From positions 1 through 24,161 of the forward strand of contig JAZRGK010000045.1 of NCBI GenBank assembly GCA_045644145.1: a DNA stretch of 24,161 nt, given 5' to 3'. Each line of letters begins with the position of its first letter. The first letter of the stretch is position 1. Positions 16,653-23,350 of this stretch are shown piece after piece. The notes below the pieces were generated by a model. The model was not told the origin of the DNA, did no database searches, and saw only the letters and a program-made list of their open reading frames with translations. A program made the position numbers and the translations under genes. The DNA is from Flemingiibacterium sp045644145 (GTDB lineage: Bacteria > Bacillota > Clostridia > Oscillospirales > CAG-272).

Positions 16653-16670
16653 TTGTTATAAAATTAACAA
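16653..16670 (+). promoter_or_regulatory. Rex-type redox operator
   Basis: TTGTTATAAAATTAACAA is an 18-bp inverted repeat that differs from the Rex consensus TTGTTAA-N4-TTAACAA at a single position (T for A in the left half). It lies about 30-48 nt downstream of the predicted transcription start, so bound Rex would block elongation or initiation. Rex represses when NADH/NAD+ is low and is released by NADH. In clostridia it is known to control NAD(H)-dependent fermentation and hydrogenase genes, which matches the operon that follows. Binding itself is inferred. Confidence 0.85.
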
Positions 16671-16738
16671 ACTATTGTACAAGCGCCTGTTATGTCTGAA
16701 TAAATTTAATTCCTTATCAAGGAGGATAGGCACTGCAA

Positions 16739-17233
16739 ATGAAAAAGAAGTTGACCACAGTAGCATTCAAAGATGCTCCCGAGATGGAAGCTAAGCTTAA
16801 AGAGCTTATTGCATCCCACAAGGGAGTAAGAGGCGCACTTATGCCTGTACTTCAGGGCGCTCAGGAGATCTACGGATACCTGCCGATCGAAGTAATCAAG
16901 CGTATCGCGGAGGGGCTTGAGGTACCGATGGAAGAGGTTTACGGCGTTGCGTCTTTCTACTCCCAGTTCTCCCTTAACCCCAAGGGTGAGGTTTCTATCG
17001 CGGTTTGCCTCGGTACTGCTTGCTATGTTAAGGGTGCAGGCGATCTTATTAACAAGATATCCGAGATCATCGGCATTGAAGCCGGAGAAACTTCCGCTGA
17101 CGGAAAATGGTCTCTTGACGCAACACGCTGCATCGGCGCATGCGGTCTTGCCCCCGTTCTTACCGTTAACGATGAGGTTTACGGAAGACTTGTTGTTGAC
17201 GATATCCCCGGCATCGTTGCTAAGTATCAGTAA
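16739..17233 (+). CDS. hydC: HydC, [2Fe-2S] NuoE-like subunit of NADH-dependent [FeFe]-hydrogenase
   Basis: A 164-residue NuoE/24-kDa family protein: an N-terminal helical bundle (about 12-75) and a thioredoxin-fold domain with the four [2Fe-2S] ligands C90, C95 (CLGTAC) and C131, C135 (CIGAC). YGVASFYSQF (68-77) is a family hallmark. In HydABC enzymes this subunit sits beside HydB and is part of the electron-transfer core that moves electrons among NADH, ferredoxin and protons. It is the first gene after the Rex-type operator. Complex I use is unlikely because hydB and hydA follow in the same operon and no membrane-arm genes are present. Confidence 0.93.
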   Translation: MKKKLTTVAFKDAPEMEAKLKELIASHKGVRGALMPVLQGAQEIYGYLPIEVIKRIAEGLEVPMEEVYGVASFYSQFSLNPKGEVSIAVCLGTACYVKGAGDLINKISEIIGIEAGETSADGKWSLDATRCIGACGLAPVLTVNDEVYGRLVVDDIPGIVAKYQ

Positions 17234-17242
17234 TTAAAAGTA

Positions 17243-17262
17243 AAGCCGCAATAATTCGGCTT
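17243..17262 (+). other. Small intercistronic hairpin between hydC and the regulatory cassette
   Basis: AAGCCG / CGGCTT forms a 6-bp stem with an 8-nt loop in the 48-nt gap after hydC. There is no T run, so it is not a typical terminator. It could act as an mRNA processing or stability element separating the abundant hydC message from the downstream cassette; this is inference. Confidence 0.35.
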
Positions 17263-17281
17263 ACAGTACCGGAGAAAAAGT

Positions 17282-17635
17282 ATGAAGATCAGAGAAATCA
17301 AAGAGCTACTTGACGCAGAGCTTCTCTGCGGAGAGGATTATCTCGAAAATGAAGTTATCTCCGCCTGCTGCAGCGATATGATGAGCGATGTGCTCGCATA
17401 CGTTAAGGATCAGGGCGTTCTGATAACAGGGCTTGTCAATCCGCAGGTTATTCGCACCGCGAATATGATGGATATGCTTTGCATAGTTTTTGTAAGAAGC
17501 AAGGTTCCCACCGAGGAAATGATCGAGCTTGCAAGGGAGTGCGGCATTACCGTTATGCGTACCGACAAGCGTGCGTTTGATACTTGCGGTATGCTTTATG
17601 CGGCTGGTCTTGCCAGAAAATGTGAGGATGCGTGA
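17282..17635 (+). CDS. DRTGG-domain protein 1
   Basis: A 117-residue soluble protein that resembles a stand-alone DRTGG domain, a small alpha/beta ligand-binding-like domain also found attached to CBS domains in pyrophosphatases and in phosphotransacetylases. The chain starts MKIREIKELLDAELLCGED and continues with alternating strands and helices ending near GITVMRTDKRAFDTCGML. It is similar in length and layout to the second copy at 19437, particularly in the (D/S)AEL(L/I)CGD-like N terminus and the GITV(M/L)-T segment. The start has GGAG 7 nt upstream. Its stop overlaps the ATG of the next gene by one base (TGATG), so translation is coupled. Such proteins recur beside clostridial [FeFe]-hydrogenases; their ligand is unknown. 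Confidence 0.78.
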   Translation: MKIREIKELLDAELLCGEDYLENEVISACCSDMMSDVLAYVKDQGVLITGLVNPQVIRTANMMDMLCIVFVRSKVPTEEMIELARECGITVMRTDKRAFDTCGMLYAAGLARKCEDA

Positions 17636-18057
17636 TGTCTGAAGCAGTAAGATTTCGTTTCGATGTTGACGGCTCCGATTTTTCGTCGGCAGGTGCGGCA
17701 TCGGTAACGGTAAAGAAAAAGCTGCGTCAGCTCGGCTACCCGCCTGATGTCATACGCAAGGTCTCCATCGCAATGTACGAGGGAGAGATAAACATGGTTA
17801 TCCACGCAAACGGCGGCACAGCCGATGTAGTGGTATCCGATGAAGAGATAACGATAATACTCGCTGACCGCGGTCCGGGTATTCCCAACGTGGAGCTCGC
17901 TATGCAGGAGGGATATTCCACCGCACGCGACCATATCCGAAATCTTGGATTCGGAGCAGGTATGGGTCTTCCGAACATGAAGAAGTATACCGATTCTATG
18001 AAGATCGATACTGTTGTTGGTGAGGGGACTACCGTAACCATGACAGTCAAGCTTTGA
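17635..18057 (+). CDS. RsbW/SpoIIAB-like GHKL ATPase (anti-sigma-type)
   Basis: A 140-residue stand-alone GHKL ATPase. Visible motifs: N box E49-GEI-N53, G1 box DRGPGIP (78-84), G2 region GFGAGMGLPNMKKYTD (105-120) and GEGTTVTMTV (129-138). The whole protein is one ATPase domain with no dimerisation/phosphoacceptor domain, the build of RsbW/SpoIIAB serine kinases that bind sigma factors or anti-anti-sigma proteins. Start choice: ATG 17635 with GAGG upstream; a GTG one codon earlier is also possible. It is coupled to the DRTGG gene before it. No sigma factor or STAS antagonist is encoded nearby, so a classic partner-switch target is not evident. It may instead signal from the HydS-like protein that follows. 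Confidence 0.85.
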   Translation: MSEAVRFRFDVDGSDFSSAGAASVTVKKKLRQLGYPPDVIRKVSIAMYEGEINMVIHANGGTADVVVSDEEITIILADRGPGIPNVELAMQEGYSTARDHIRNLGFGAGMGLPNMKKYTDSMKIDTVVGEGTTVTMTVKL

Positions 18058-18094
18058 TCCTTGCTCCTTCAGTACATAGCATATCGAGGTGCAT

Positions 18095-19450
18095 ATGAAA
18101 ACAGATTACAAGCATTCGGTTTCACTTGATGTAGAAAAGTGTAAAGGCTGTACGACCTGCCTTAAGCGCTGTCCCACCGAGGCGATACGCATCCGTGACG
18201 GACGTGCCGTTATAAATTCGGGGCGTTGCATCGACTGTGGCGAATGTATCAGAGTTTGCCTTTATAAAGCAAAAAAAGCGACCCATGATAGTCTGTCGAT
18301 CCTCGGTAATTATAAGTACACGGTTGCGCTTCCCGCGCCTTCGCTGTACGGTCAGTTTGACAATCTTGACAATATCGGTTACATATTAAGAGGTCTTCTT
18401 GACCTTGGTTTCGACGATGTATTCGAGGTCGCCTGTGCGGCAGAGCTTGTAAGTGCGTACACGCGCAAGTACATAAACCGCGAAGGTGTGAAAAAGCCGA
18501 TACTCAGCTCGGCGTGTCCTGCCATCACGCGCATAATCAGTATGAATTACCCGTATCTTTGCGAGAATATCATGCCGATACTGCCGCCGGTTGATATTGC
18601 CGCTTTTCTTGCAAGGGAAAAGGCGATGAAGGAACACCCCGAACTTAAGCCCGAGGAGATAGGCATAATATTTATCTCCCCGTGTCCCGCAAAGGTAAGC
18701 TACATTAAAAATTCATTCGCAGGCAACAGAAATTACATTTCGGCTACCATTTCGGTGCGCGATGTGTATTTTGCACTGCTTGATGTGATGAAAAAGCGTG
18801 AGGACGAACCCCTTGAGTCCACCGAATCCGGTATGGTCGGAATTGGCTGGGCATCCACCGGCGGCGAATCCACTGCCATACTTAATGAAAGATATCTTGC
18901 GGCGGACGGAATCGAGAACTGCATACGGGTTCTCGATCAGATAGACAATTCCGATATCACAACGCTCGACTTCGTTGAGCTTAACGCCTGCAGCGGAGGC
19001 TGCGTGGGCGGCGCAATGACGGTGGCAAACCCGTACATCGCCCAAGCAAGGCTTCAATCGCTTAAGCGTTATCTTCCTGTTTCCCCAAATCGTCCGGCAA
19101 GCGAATGGATTCCGGATGAGTATTTCAGGGAAAACGAAGTTGAGTACAATCCCTACAGCCTTTTGTCCGATGACAGAAAGACTGCAATGCGGATGATGAG
19201 TGATATTGAAACCCTGTGCGGTGAGCTTCCCGGACTTGACTGCGGATCCTGCGGTGCACCAACATGTATGGCGTTTGCAGAGGATATAGTCAAGAACGAA
19301 ACCAATGTAGACGAGTGCACAGTCATCATGCGTGAAATTTTCCATGAATATATGGAAAAACGCTTGGACGATGCTCTTGCCGAACGTCTGAAGCCACTGT
19401 CAGCGCTGAAAATGCAAAAGACGGAGGATAACGGAAATGACGGTAAGTGA
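18095..19450 (+). CDS. HydS-like putative sensory [FeFe]-hydrogenase (group C-like, no PAS)
   Basis: A 451-residue iron-sulfur protein. Residues 16-55 hold two [4Fe-4S] ferredoxin motifs (C16, C19, C22, C26; C45, C48, C51, C55). Residues 73-330 form an H-cluster domain with L1 SSACP (138-142), L2 SPCPAK (195-200) and L3 ELNACSGGC (295-303), so the four H-cluster cysteines C141, C197, C299 and C303 are present. Residues 383-408 (C383, C386, C391, C408) match an extra [4Fe-4S] domain (FeS family). The proton-relay Cys of catalytic enzymes (TSCCP) is Ala140, as reported for sensory HydS proteins, and the L2 Met is Ser. It is therefore probably a slow or non-catalytic sensor of H2 or redox state. 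HydS proteins often end in a PAS domain; this one ends soon after the FeS domain. Start choice: ATG 18095 with GAGG 5 nt upstream; GTG 18089 overlaps that site. Confidence 0.88.
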   Translation: MKTDYKHSVSLDVEKCKGCTTCLKRCPTEAIRIRDGRAVINSGRCIDCGECIRVCLYKAKKATHDSLSILGNYKYTVALPAPSLYGQFDNLDNIGYILRGLLDLGFDDVFEVACAAELVSAYTRKYINREGVKKPILSSACPAITRIISMNYPYLCENIMPILPPVDIAAFLAREKAMKEHPELKPEEIGIIFISPCPAKVSYIKNSFAGNRNYISATISVRDVYFALLDVMKKREDEPLESTESGMVGIGWASTGGESTAILNERYLAADGIENCIRVLDQIDNSDITTLDFVELNACSGGCVGGAMTVANPYIAQARLQSLKRYLPVSPNRPASEWIPDEYFRENEVEYNPYSLLSDDRKTAMRMMSDIETLCGELPGLDCGSCGAPTCMAFAEDIVKNETNVDECTVIMREIFHEYMEKRLDDALAERLKPLSALKMQKTEDNGNDGK

Positions 19451-19775
19451 GATCAGCAAGGCTATATCCGCCGAGCTTATCTGCGGTGATATCGGCAGAG
19501 CCTTTTCTGGGGTATATGTCGGTGACCTTTTAAGCCGCGCCATGAGCCGTGTGGAAGCCGGAAATCTATTTGTCACAATCATGGCAAATACTAACATGAT
19601 TGCGGTTGCAAGCCTTACAGAGGCTGCTGCCGTAATACTTGCGGAGGGGGTAAAGCTTCCCAAAGAAGCTATCGAAGCCGCTGACGATAACGGCATTACC
19701 GTGCTTACCTCGCCGCTTACAGCTTATGAGCTGTGCGTTTGTATCCATGAAGCCTGTGGAGATTTTTCGGAATGA
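19437..19775 (+). CDS. DRTGG-domain protein 2
   Basis: A 112-residue soluble protein resembling DRTGG protein 1 in length and secondary-structure pattern, starting MTVSEISKAISAELICGD. It is rich in Ala and small residues, with a GITVLTSPLTAYEL segment near the C terminus aligning with the same part of copy 1. Start ATG 19437 has GGAGG 8 nt upstream and overlaps the end of the HydS-like gene by 14 nt; its own stop overlaps the PHP gene by 4 nt. This tight overlap implies coupled synthesis with both neighbours. The ligand is unknown. Two copies flanking the ATPase and HydS-like pair suggest a paired or heteromeric role. Confidence 0.78.
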   Translation: MTVSEISKAISAELICGDIGRAFSGVYVGDLLSRAMSRVEAGNLFVTIMANTNMIAVASLTEAAAVILAEGVKLPKEAIEAADDNGITVLTSPLTAYELCVCIHEACGDFSE

Positions 19776-20515
19776 GCCGATACCTCTGCGACTTGCATAT
19801 TCACTCATGTCTTTCCCCATGCGGGGATGACGACATGACTCCCGGTAATATTGCCGGAATGGCGGTGTTGAACGGACTGCAGATAGTCGCTCTCACCGAC
19901 CATAATTCATCCAAAAACTGTCCCAGCTTCTTTAAGGCGGCAAAGGCATACGGGCTTATACCCGTTGCAGGGATGGAGCTTACTACTGCGGAGGATATTC
20001 ATGCGGTATGCTTGTTCCGAAACCTTGAAGCTGCTATGGATTTCGACAAGTTTGTCGAAACTAAGCGTATTCCAATAAAAAACAAGCCTGAAATCTTCGG
20101 AAGACAGCTTCTGATAGATGAAAACGATGAGATTTGCGGTGAGGAGGACATTCTCCTCATAAATGCATCCATGCTCTCGCTTGAGGAAGCATTTAGCGAG
20201 GTAATAAAGCGTGACGGCGTGTGTTATCCGGCGCATATCGACCGAAGCGCAAACGGAATTATCAGTATGCTTGGTGATTTTCCGCCGGAGCCGAGATTTA
20301 CTGCCTATGAGCTTAACGATATGTCATCATTTGATAACTGCCGCGCTAAGTTCCCCATAATTACTGAAAGGGGACTGGTTCATTTGCAGTCGTCGGATGC
20401 GCATTACCTCACAGACATATCCGAAGCGGGATTCCCCATTGAAATTCCGGACGAGCCTTATTCGTCAGCGCTTGTAAGGAATCGCCTTATTGACTATTTG
20501 CTCGGGCACAAGTAA
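19772..20515 (+). CDS. PHP-domain metal-dependent phosphoesterase
   Basis: A 247-residue PHP-family protein. The metal-binding pattern is visible: H9-x-H11 (LHIHSC), D43-H44 (LTDHNS), E69 (GMELTT), H77, H155 (PAHIDR) and D209-x-H211 (SSDAH). Family members hydrolyse phosphate esters, including histidinol phosphate, nucleotides and 3',5'-bisphosphates; the substrate here is not determined by the sequence. Start ATG overlaps the previous stop as ATGA, with GGAG about 10 nt upstream. All usual ligands seem intact, so it is probably an active enzyme. In this operon it could make or destroy a small signal handled by the DRTGG proteins or ATPases, which is inference. Confidence 0.85.
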   Translation: MSRYLCDLHIHSCLSPCGDDDMTPGNIAGMAVLNGLQIVALTDHNSSKNCPSFFKAAKAYGLIPVAGMELTTAEDIHAVCLFRNLEAAMDFDKFVETKRIPIKNKPEIFGRQLLIDENDEICGEEDILLINASMLSLEEAFSEVIKRDGVCYPAHIDRSANGIISMLGDFPPEPRFTAYELNDMSSFDNCRAKFPIITERGLVHLQSSDAHYLTDISEAGFPIEIPDEPYSSALVRNRLIDYLLGHK

Positions 20516-20533
20516 TATTTGAAAGGAACGAAT

Positions 20534-21091
20534 ATGGACGAGCTTTCGCTTTATGTGCTTGACATAACCATGAATTCGGTGCGTGCCGGAGCTACGGAGA
20601 TCAAGGTTGAGCTTCGTGAGGAAGGCGAGTGGCTGGATTTCAGCGTGACCGATAACGGATGCGGTATGCACGAGGAGCAGGTAAAGAAGCTGACAAATCC
20701 GTTCTTCACAACGAGAAAGACCAGAAAGGTCGGTCTTGGAATACCGTTTCTTACGATGCTTGCGGAAATGACTGGAGGCGGTGTTAAAATAACCTCAAAG
20801 CATGAGTCCCTTGGTTCAGACCACGGTACAACAACGTCGGCGAGGTTCGGAAGACACCATATCGATTTTATCCCAATCGGAGATATGGTGGATACCGTCA
20901 AAACACTTATTCAGGGTTCTCCTGACATAAACTTCACCTATATTCACAAGACCGAAAAGGGCGAAGTGACGCTCTCCTGTGCGGAGATTAGGGAAGTGCT
21001 TGGTGAGGACATCCCTCTTAATGAGCCTGAGATCCTTGCGTGGATCGACGGAACTTTACGGGAACAGTACGAGGCACTTGAAACGGAATAA
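20534..21091 (+). CDS. Small GHKL (histidine-kinase-like) ATPase
   Basis: A 185-residue protein with a GHKL ATPase fold at residues 1-110: N box around DITMNSVRAGA (10-20), G1 DNGCGM (40-45), PFFTTRKTRKVGLGIPFL (56-73) as F/G2 box, and a GTTT segment near 98. Residues 110-185 form a short C-terminal domain with no recognised family. There is no sensor, transmembrane or phosphoacceptor His domain, so it is not a conventional two-component kinase. Similar ATPases lie upstream of hydD-hydB-hydA in NADH-dependent hydrogenase operons of Thermoanaerobacter and Acetobacterium. Start choice: ATG 20534 has AAAGGA 6 nt upstream; a TTG frame from 20519 includes that ribosome site. Confidence 0.85.
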   Translation: MDELSLYVLDITMNSVRAGATEIKVELREEGEWLDFSVTDNGCGMHEEQVKKLTNPFFTTRKTRKVGLGIPFLTMLAEMTGGGVKITSKHESLGSDHGTTTSARFGRHHIDFIPIGDMVDTVKTLIQGSPDINFTYIHKTEKGEVTLSCAEIREVLGEDIPLNEPEILAWIDGTLREQYEALETE

Positions 21092-21135
21092 CTTACGTTA
21101 AAATTTAAAATTCAAATACAGAAAGGATTACCACT

Positions 21136-21507
21136 ATGAAGTCACTTGAAGAGCTTAAAGCTATAAAGGCTAAAATGCAGGACAAGGTTGCACTCCGTAC
21201 CTCTACCGGTGAAACAAGAATCGTTGTAGGTATGGCTACCTGCGGTATCGCAGCAGGAGCGCGTCCTGTACTTAACGCATTTGTTGAGGGCATTTCCGAG
21301 GCAGGTCTTACCGATAACGTGATCGTTACTCAGACCGGATGCATCGGTATCTGCCAGTATGAGCCTGTTGTTGAGGTTTATGCAAACGGCGAGGAAAAGG
21401 TTACTTATGTTAAGATGACCGCTGAGCGTGCTAAGGAAGTTATTGAAAAGCATATTAAGGGCGGCAAGGTCGTTACCGAGTACACCATCGGCGCGGCAGC
21501 TAAATAA
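21136..21507 (+). CDS. HydD-like thioredoxin-fold [2Fe-2S] ferredoxin
   Basis: A 123-residue thioredoxin-like ferredoxin-family protein. It contains ATCGIAAGARPV (35-46) and TGCIGIC (67-73), the two loops that carry cluster ligands in this fold. Only three cysteines are present (C36, C69, C73); the position of the usual second Cys of the first loop is a small residue. The cluster may therefore be absent or have an unusual ligand. It precedes hydB with 20 nt between genes, the place occupied by HydD in related operons. The start ATG has AAAGGA 9 nt upstream. Its role is not established; electron transfer or assembly with HydB is plausible. Confidence 0.82.
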   Translation: MKSLEELKAIKAKMQDKVALRTSTGETRIVVGMATCGIAAGARPVLNAFVEGISEAGLTDNVIVTQTGCIGICQYEPVVEVYANGEEKVTYVKMTAERAKEVIEKHIKGGKVVTEYTIGAAAK

Positions 21508-21527
21508 TATAGGAGGAAAAAACACTT

Positions 21528-23327
21528 ATGATTCGTTCTCATGTACTGATTTGCGGTGGTACCGGCTGTACTTCTTCCGGCTCCATTGCTCTCCGCGATG
21601 CGCTCGCAGAGGAGCTGAAGGCTAAAGGTCTTGACGAGGAAGTCAAGATAGTAATGACCGGATGCTTCGGTCTTTGCGCACTTGGCCCGATTATGATAGT
21701 ATACCCCGAGGGAACCTTCTACTCAAGAGTAGAGGCTAAGGACATTCCCGAGATTGTTGAAGAGCATCTTCTCAAGGGCCGTATCGTTGACCGTCTTGTT
21801 TACAATGATACCGGCGATGCTGAGGTTGCTGCTGACGTTCATTCTTCCCTCAACGACACCCAGTTCTATAAGAAGCAGAAGCGCGTAGCACTTCGCAACT
21901 GCGGTGTTATCAACCCCGAGGCTATTGATGAGTACATCGCAAGAGACGGTTACTTCGCTCTTGAAAAGGTACTCACCAAGATGACTCCCGATGATGTTAT
22001 CAACGCAATTCTTGAATCCGGTCTTCGCGGACGCGGCGGCGGCGGCTTCCCCACCGGCAGAAAGTGGCAGTTCGCTAAGGCTTCCGTTTCCGATAAGAAG
22101 TACGTTGTATGTAATGCGGACGAGGGCGACCCCGGCGCATTCATGGATCGCTCCGTTCTCGAGGGTGACCCCCATGCACTGATCGAAGCTATGGCTATCG
22201 CAGGTTACGCTATCGGTGCTGACGAAGGTTACGTTTACGTTCGTGCAGAGTATCCGATCGCAGTTAAGCGTCTGACCATCGCTATCAACCAGGCTCGTGA
22301 ATACGGTCTTTTAGGTAAGGACATCTTTGGTACAGGCTTCAACTTCGATATCACTATCCGTCTTGGCGCAGGTGCGTTCGTATGCGGCGAGGAAACCGCA
22401 CTTCTCACCTCTATTGAGGGTAACCGCGGTGAGCCCAGACCCCGTCCTCCTTTCCCGGCTGTTAAGGGTCTTTACGGTCAGCCCACCATCATCAACAACG
22501 TTGAAACCTACGCTAACATCGCTCAGATCATCCTGAACGGTCCCGAGTGGTTCGCTTCTATGGGTACTGAAAAGTCCAAGGGTACTAAGGTATTCGCACT
22601 TGGCGGCAAGATCACAAACACCGGTCTTGTTGAGATTCCTATGGGTACAACTCTCCGCGAAGTAGTTGAGGAAATCGGCGGCGGCGTGCCTAACGGTAAG
22701 AAGTTCAAGGCAGCTCAGACCGGCGGTCCTTCCGGCGGATGTATCCCCGCTTCTCTTATTGATACTCCTATCGACTACGATAACCTTATCGCTATAGGCT
22801 CCATGATGGGCTCCGGCGGACTTATCGTTATGGACGAGGACAACTGCATGGTTGACATTGCTAAGTTCTTCCTCGAATTTACCTACGACGAGTCCTGCGG
22901 TAAGTGCGCACCCTGCCGTATCGGTACAAAGCGTCTTCTCGAACTCCTTGAGAAGATCACAGACGGCAGAGGAACTCTTGAGGATATCGACCGCATTGAG
23001 GAGCTTTCCAACTACATTAAGTCCGCATCTCTCTGCGGTCTTGGTCAGACTGCTCCTAACCCCGTACTTTCTACTCTCCGTTACTTCCGCGACGAGTATG
23101 TAGCTCACGTTGTGGACAAGAAGTGCCCTGCAGGCGTATGTAAGAAGCTTCTCTCCTACGTTATTGATGCGGACAAGTGTAAGGGTTGTACCCTTTGCTC
23201 CCGTGTCTGCCCGGCAGGAGCTATCAGCGGTTCTCTTAAGCAGCCTCACGTTATCGATAACGATAAGTGCCTTAAGTGCGGCGCTTGTATTGAAAAGTGT
23301 AAGTTCGGCGCTATCAGCAAGCAGTAA
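21528..23327 (+). CDS. hydB: HydB, flavin/NADH-binding subunit of bifurcating-type [FeFe]-hydrogenase
   Basis: A 599-residue NuoF-family protein of the length usual for HydB. Order: N-terminal thioredoxin-fold [2Fe-2S] domain (C9, C14, C46, C50); FMN/NADH domain with GLRGRGGGGFPTGRKW (165-180), ADEGDPGAFMDR and GAGAFVCGEETAL; the NuoF [4Fe-4S] site ESCGKCAPC (C457, C460, C463) with C503; and a C-terminal two-cluster ferredoxin domain (C551, C554, C557, C561; C581, C584, C587, C591). The C-terminal ferredoxin distinguishes hydrogenase HydB from complex I NuoF. Cys533 and Cys538 form an extra pair before it. The subunit exchanges electrons with NAD(H) and ferredoxin through FMN, the proposed bifurcation site in HydABC enzymes. 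AGGAGG lies 11 nt before ATG. Codons look strongly biased, as for a highly expressed gene. Confidence 0.95.
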   Translation: MIRSHVLICGGTGCTSSGSIALRDALAEELKAKGLDEEVKIVMTGCFGLCALGPIMIVYPEGTFYSRVEAKDIPEIVEEHLLKGRIVDRLVYNDTGDAEVAADVHSSLNDTQFYKKQKRVALRNCGVINPEAIDEYIARDGYFALEKVLTKMTPDDVINAILESGLRGRGGGGFPTGRKWQFAKASVSDKKYVVCNADEGDPGAFMDRSVLEGDPHALIEAMAIAGYAIGADEGYVYVRAEYPIAVKRLTIAINQAREYGLLGKDIFGTGFNFDITIRLGAGAFVCGEETALLTSIEGNRGEPRPRPPFPAVKGLYGQPTIINNVETYANIAQIILNGPEWFASMGTEKSKGTKVFALGGKITNTGLVEIPMGTTLREVVEEIGGGVPNGKKFKAAQTGGPSGGCIPASLIDTPIDYDNLIAIGSMMGSGGLIVMDEDNCMVDIAKFFLEFTYDESCGKCAPCRIGTKRLLELLEKITDGRGTLEDIDRIEELSNYIKSASLCGLGQTAPNPVLSTLRYFRDEYVAHVVDKKCPAGVCKKLLSYVIDADKCKGCTLCSRVCPAGAISGSLKQPHVIDNDKCLKCGACIEKCKFGAISKQ

Positions 23328-23350
23328 TTGAAAGGAGCATATATTTTACA

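Larger units (their letters stand above)
16369..16738 (+). other. 370-nt intergenic region and hyd operon leader
   Basis: This gap has no supported gene. It holds the topoisomerase terminator (16393-16430), about 155 nt without recognisable signals (16431-16586), the hyd promoter (16587-16615), the Rex-type operator (16653-16670) and the rest of an approximately 117-nt leader. A short palindrome TTGTACAA lies at 16675-16682, next to the operator. The ribosome site AAGGAGG (16719-16725) sits 13 nt before the hydC ATG, a longer spacing than usual. Confidence 0.7.

Noticed and set aside
16739..17233. Assignment of hydC/hydB as complex I nuoE/nuoF
   Set aside because: No complex I membrane-arm genes are present, HydB has the extra C-terminal ferredoxin domain, and a [FeFe]-hydrogenase hydA follows directly.
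17243..17262. Terminator after hydC
   Set aside because: The stem is only 6 bp with no T run, and the next gene has a ribosome site 8 nt further on; kept only as a possible processing hairpin.
22311..23249. 312-codon antisense open frame across hydB
   Set aside because: It is a shadow of the strongly biased codon usage of hydB on the other strand, with no ribosome site and no recognisable protein features; hydB is unambiguous.
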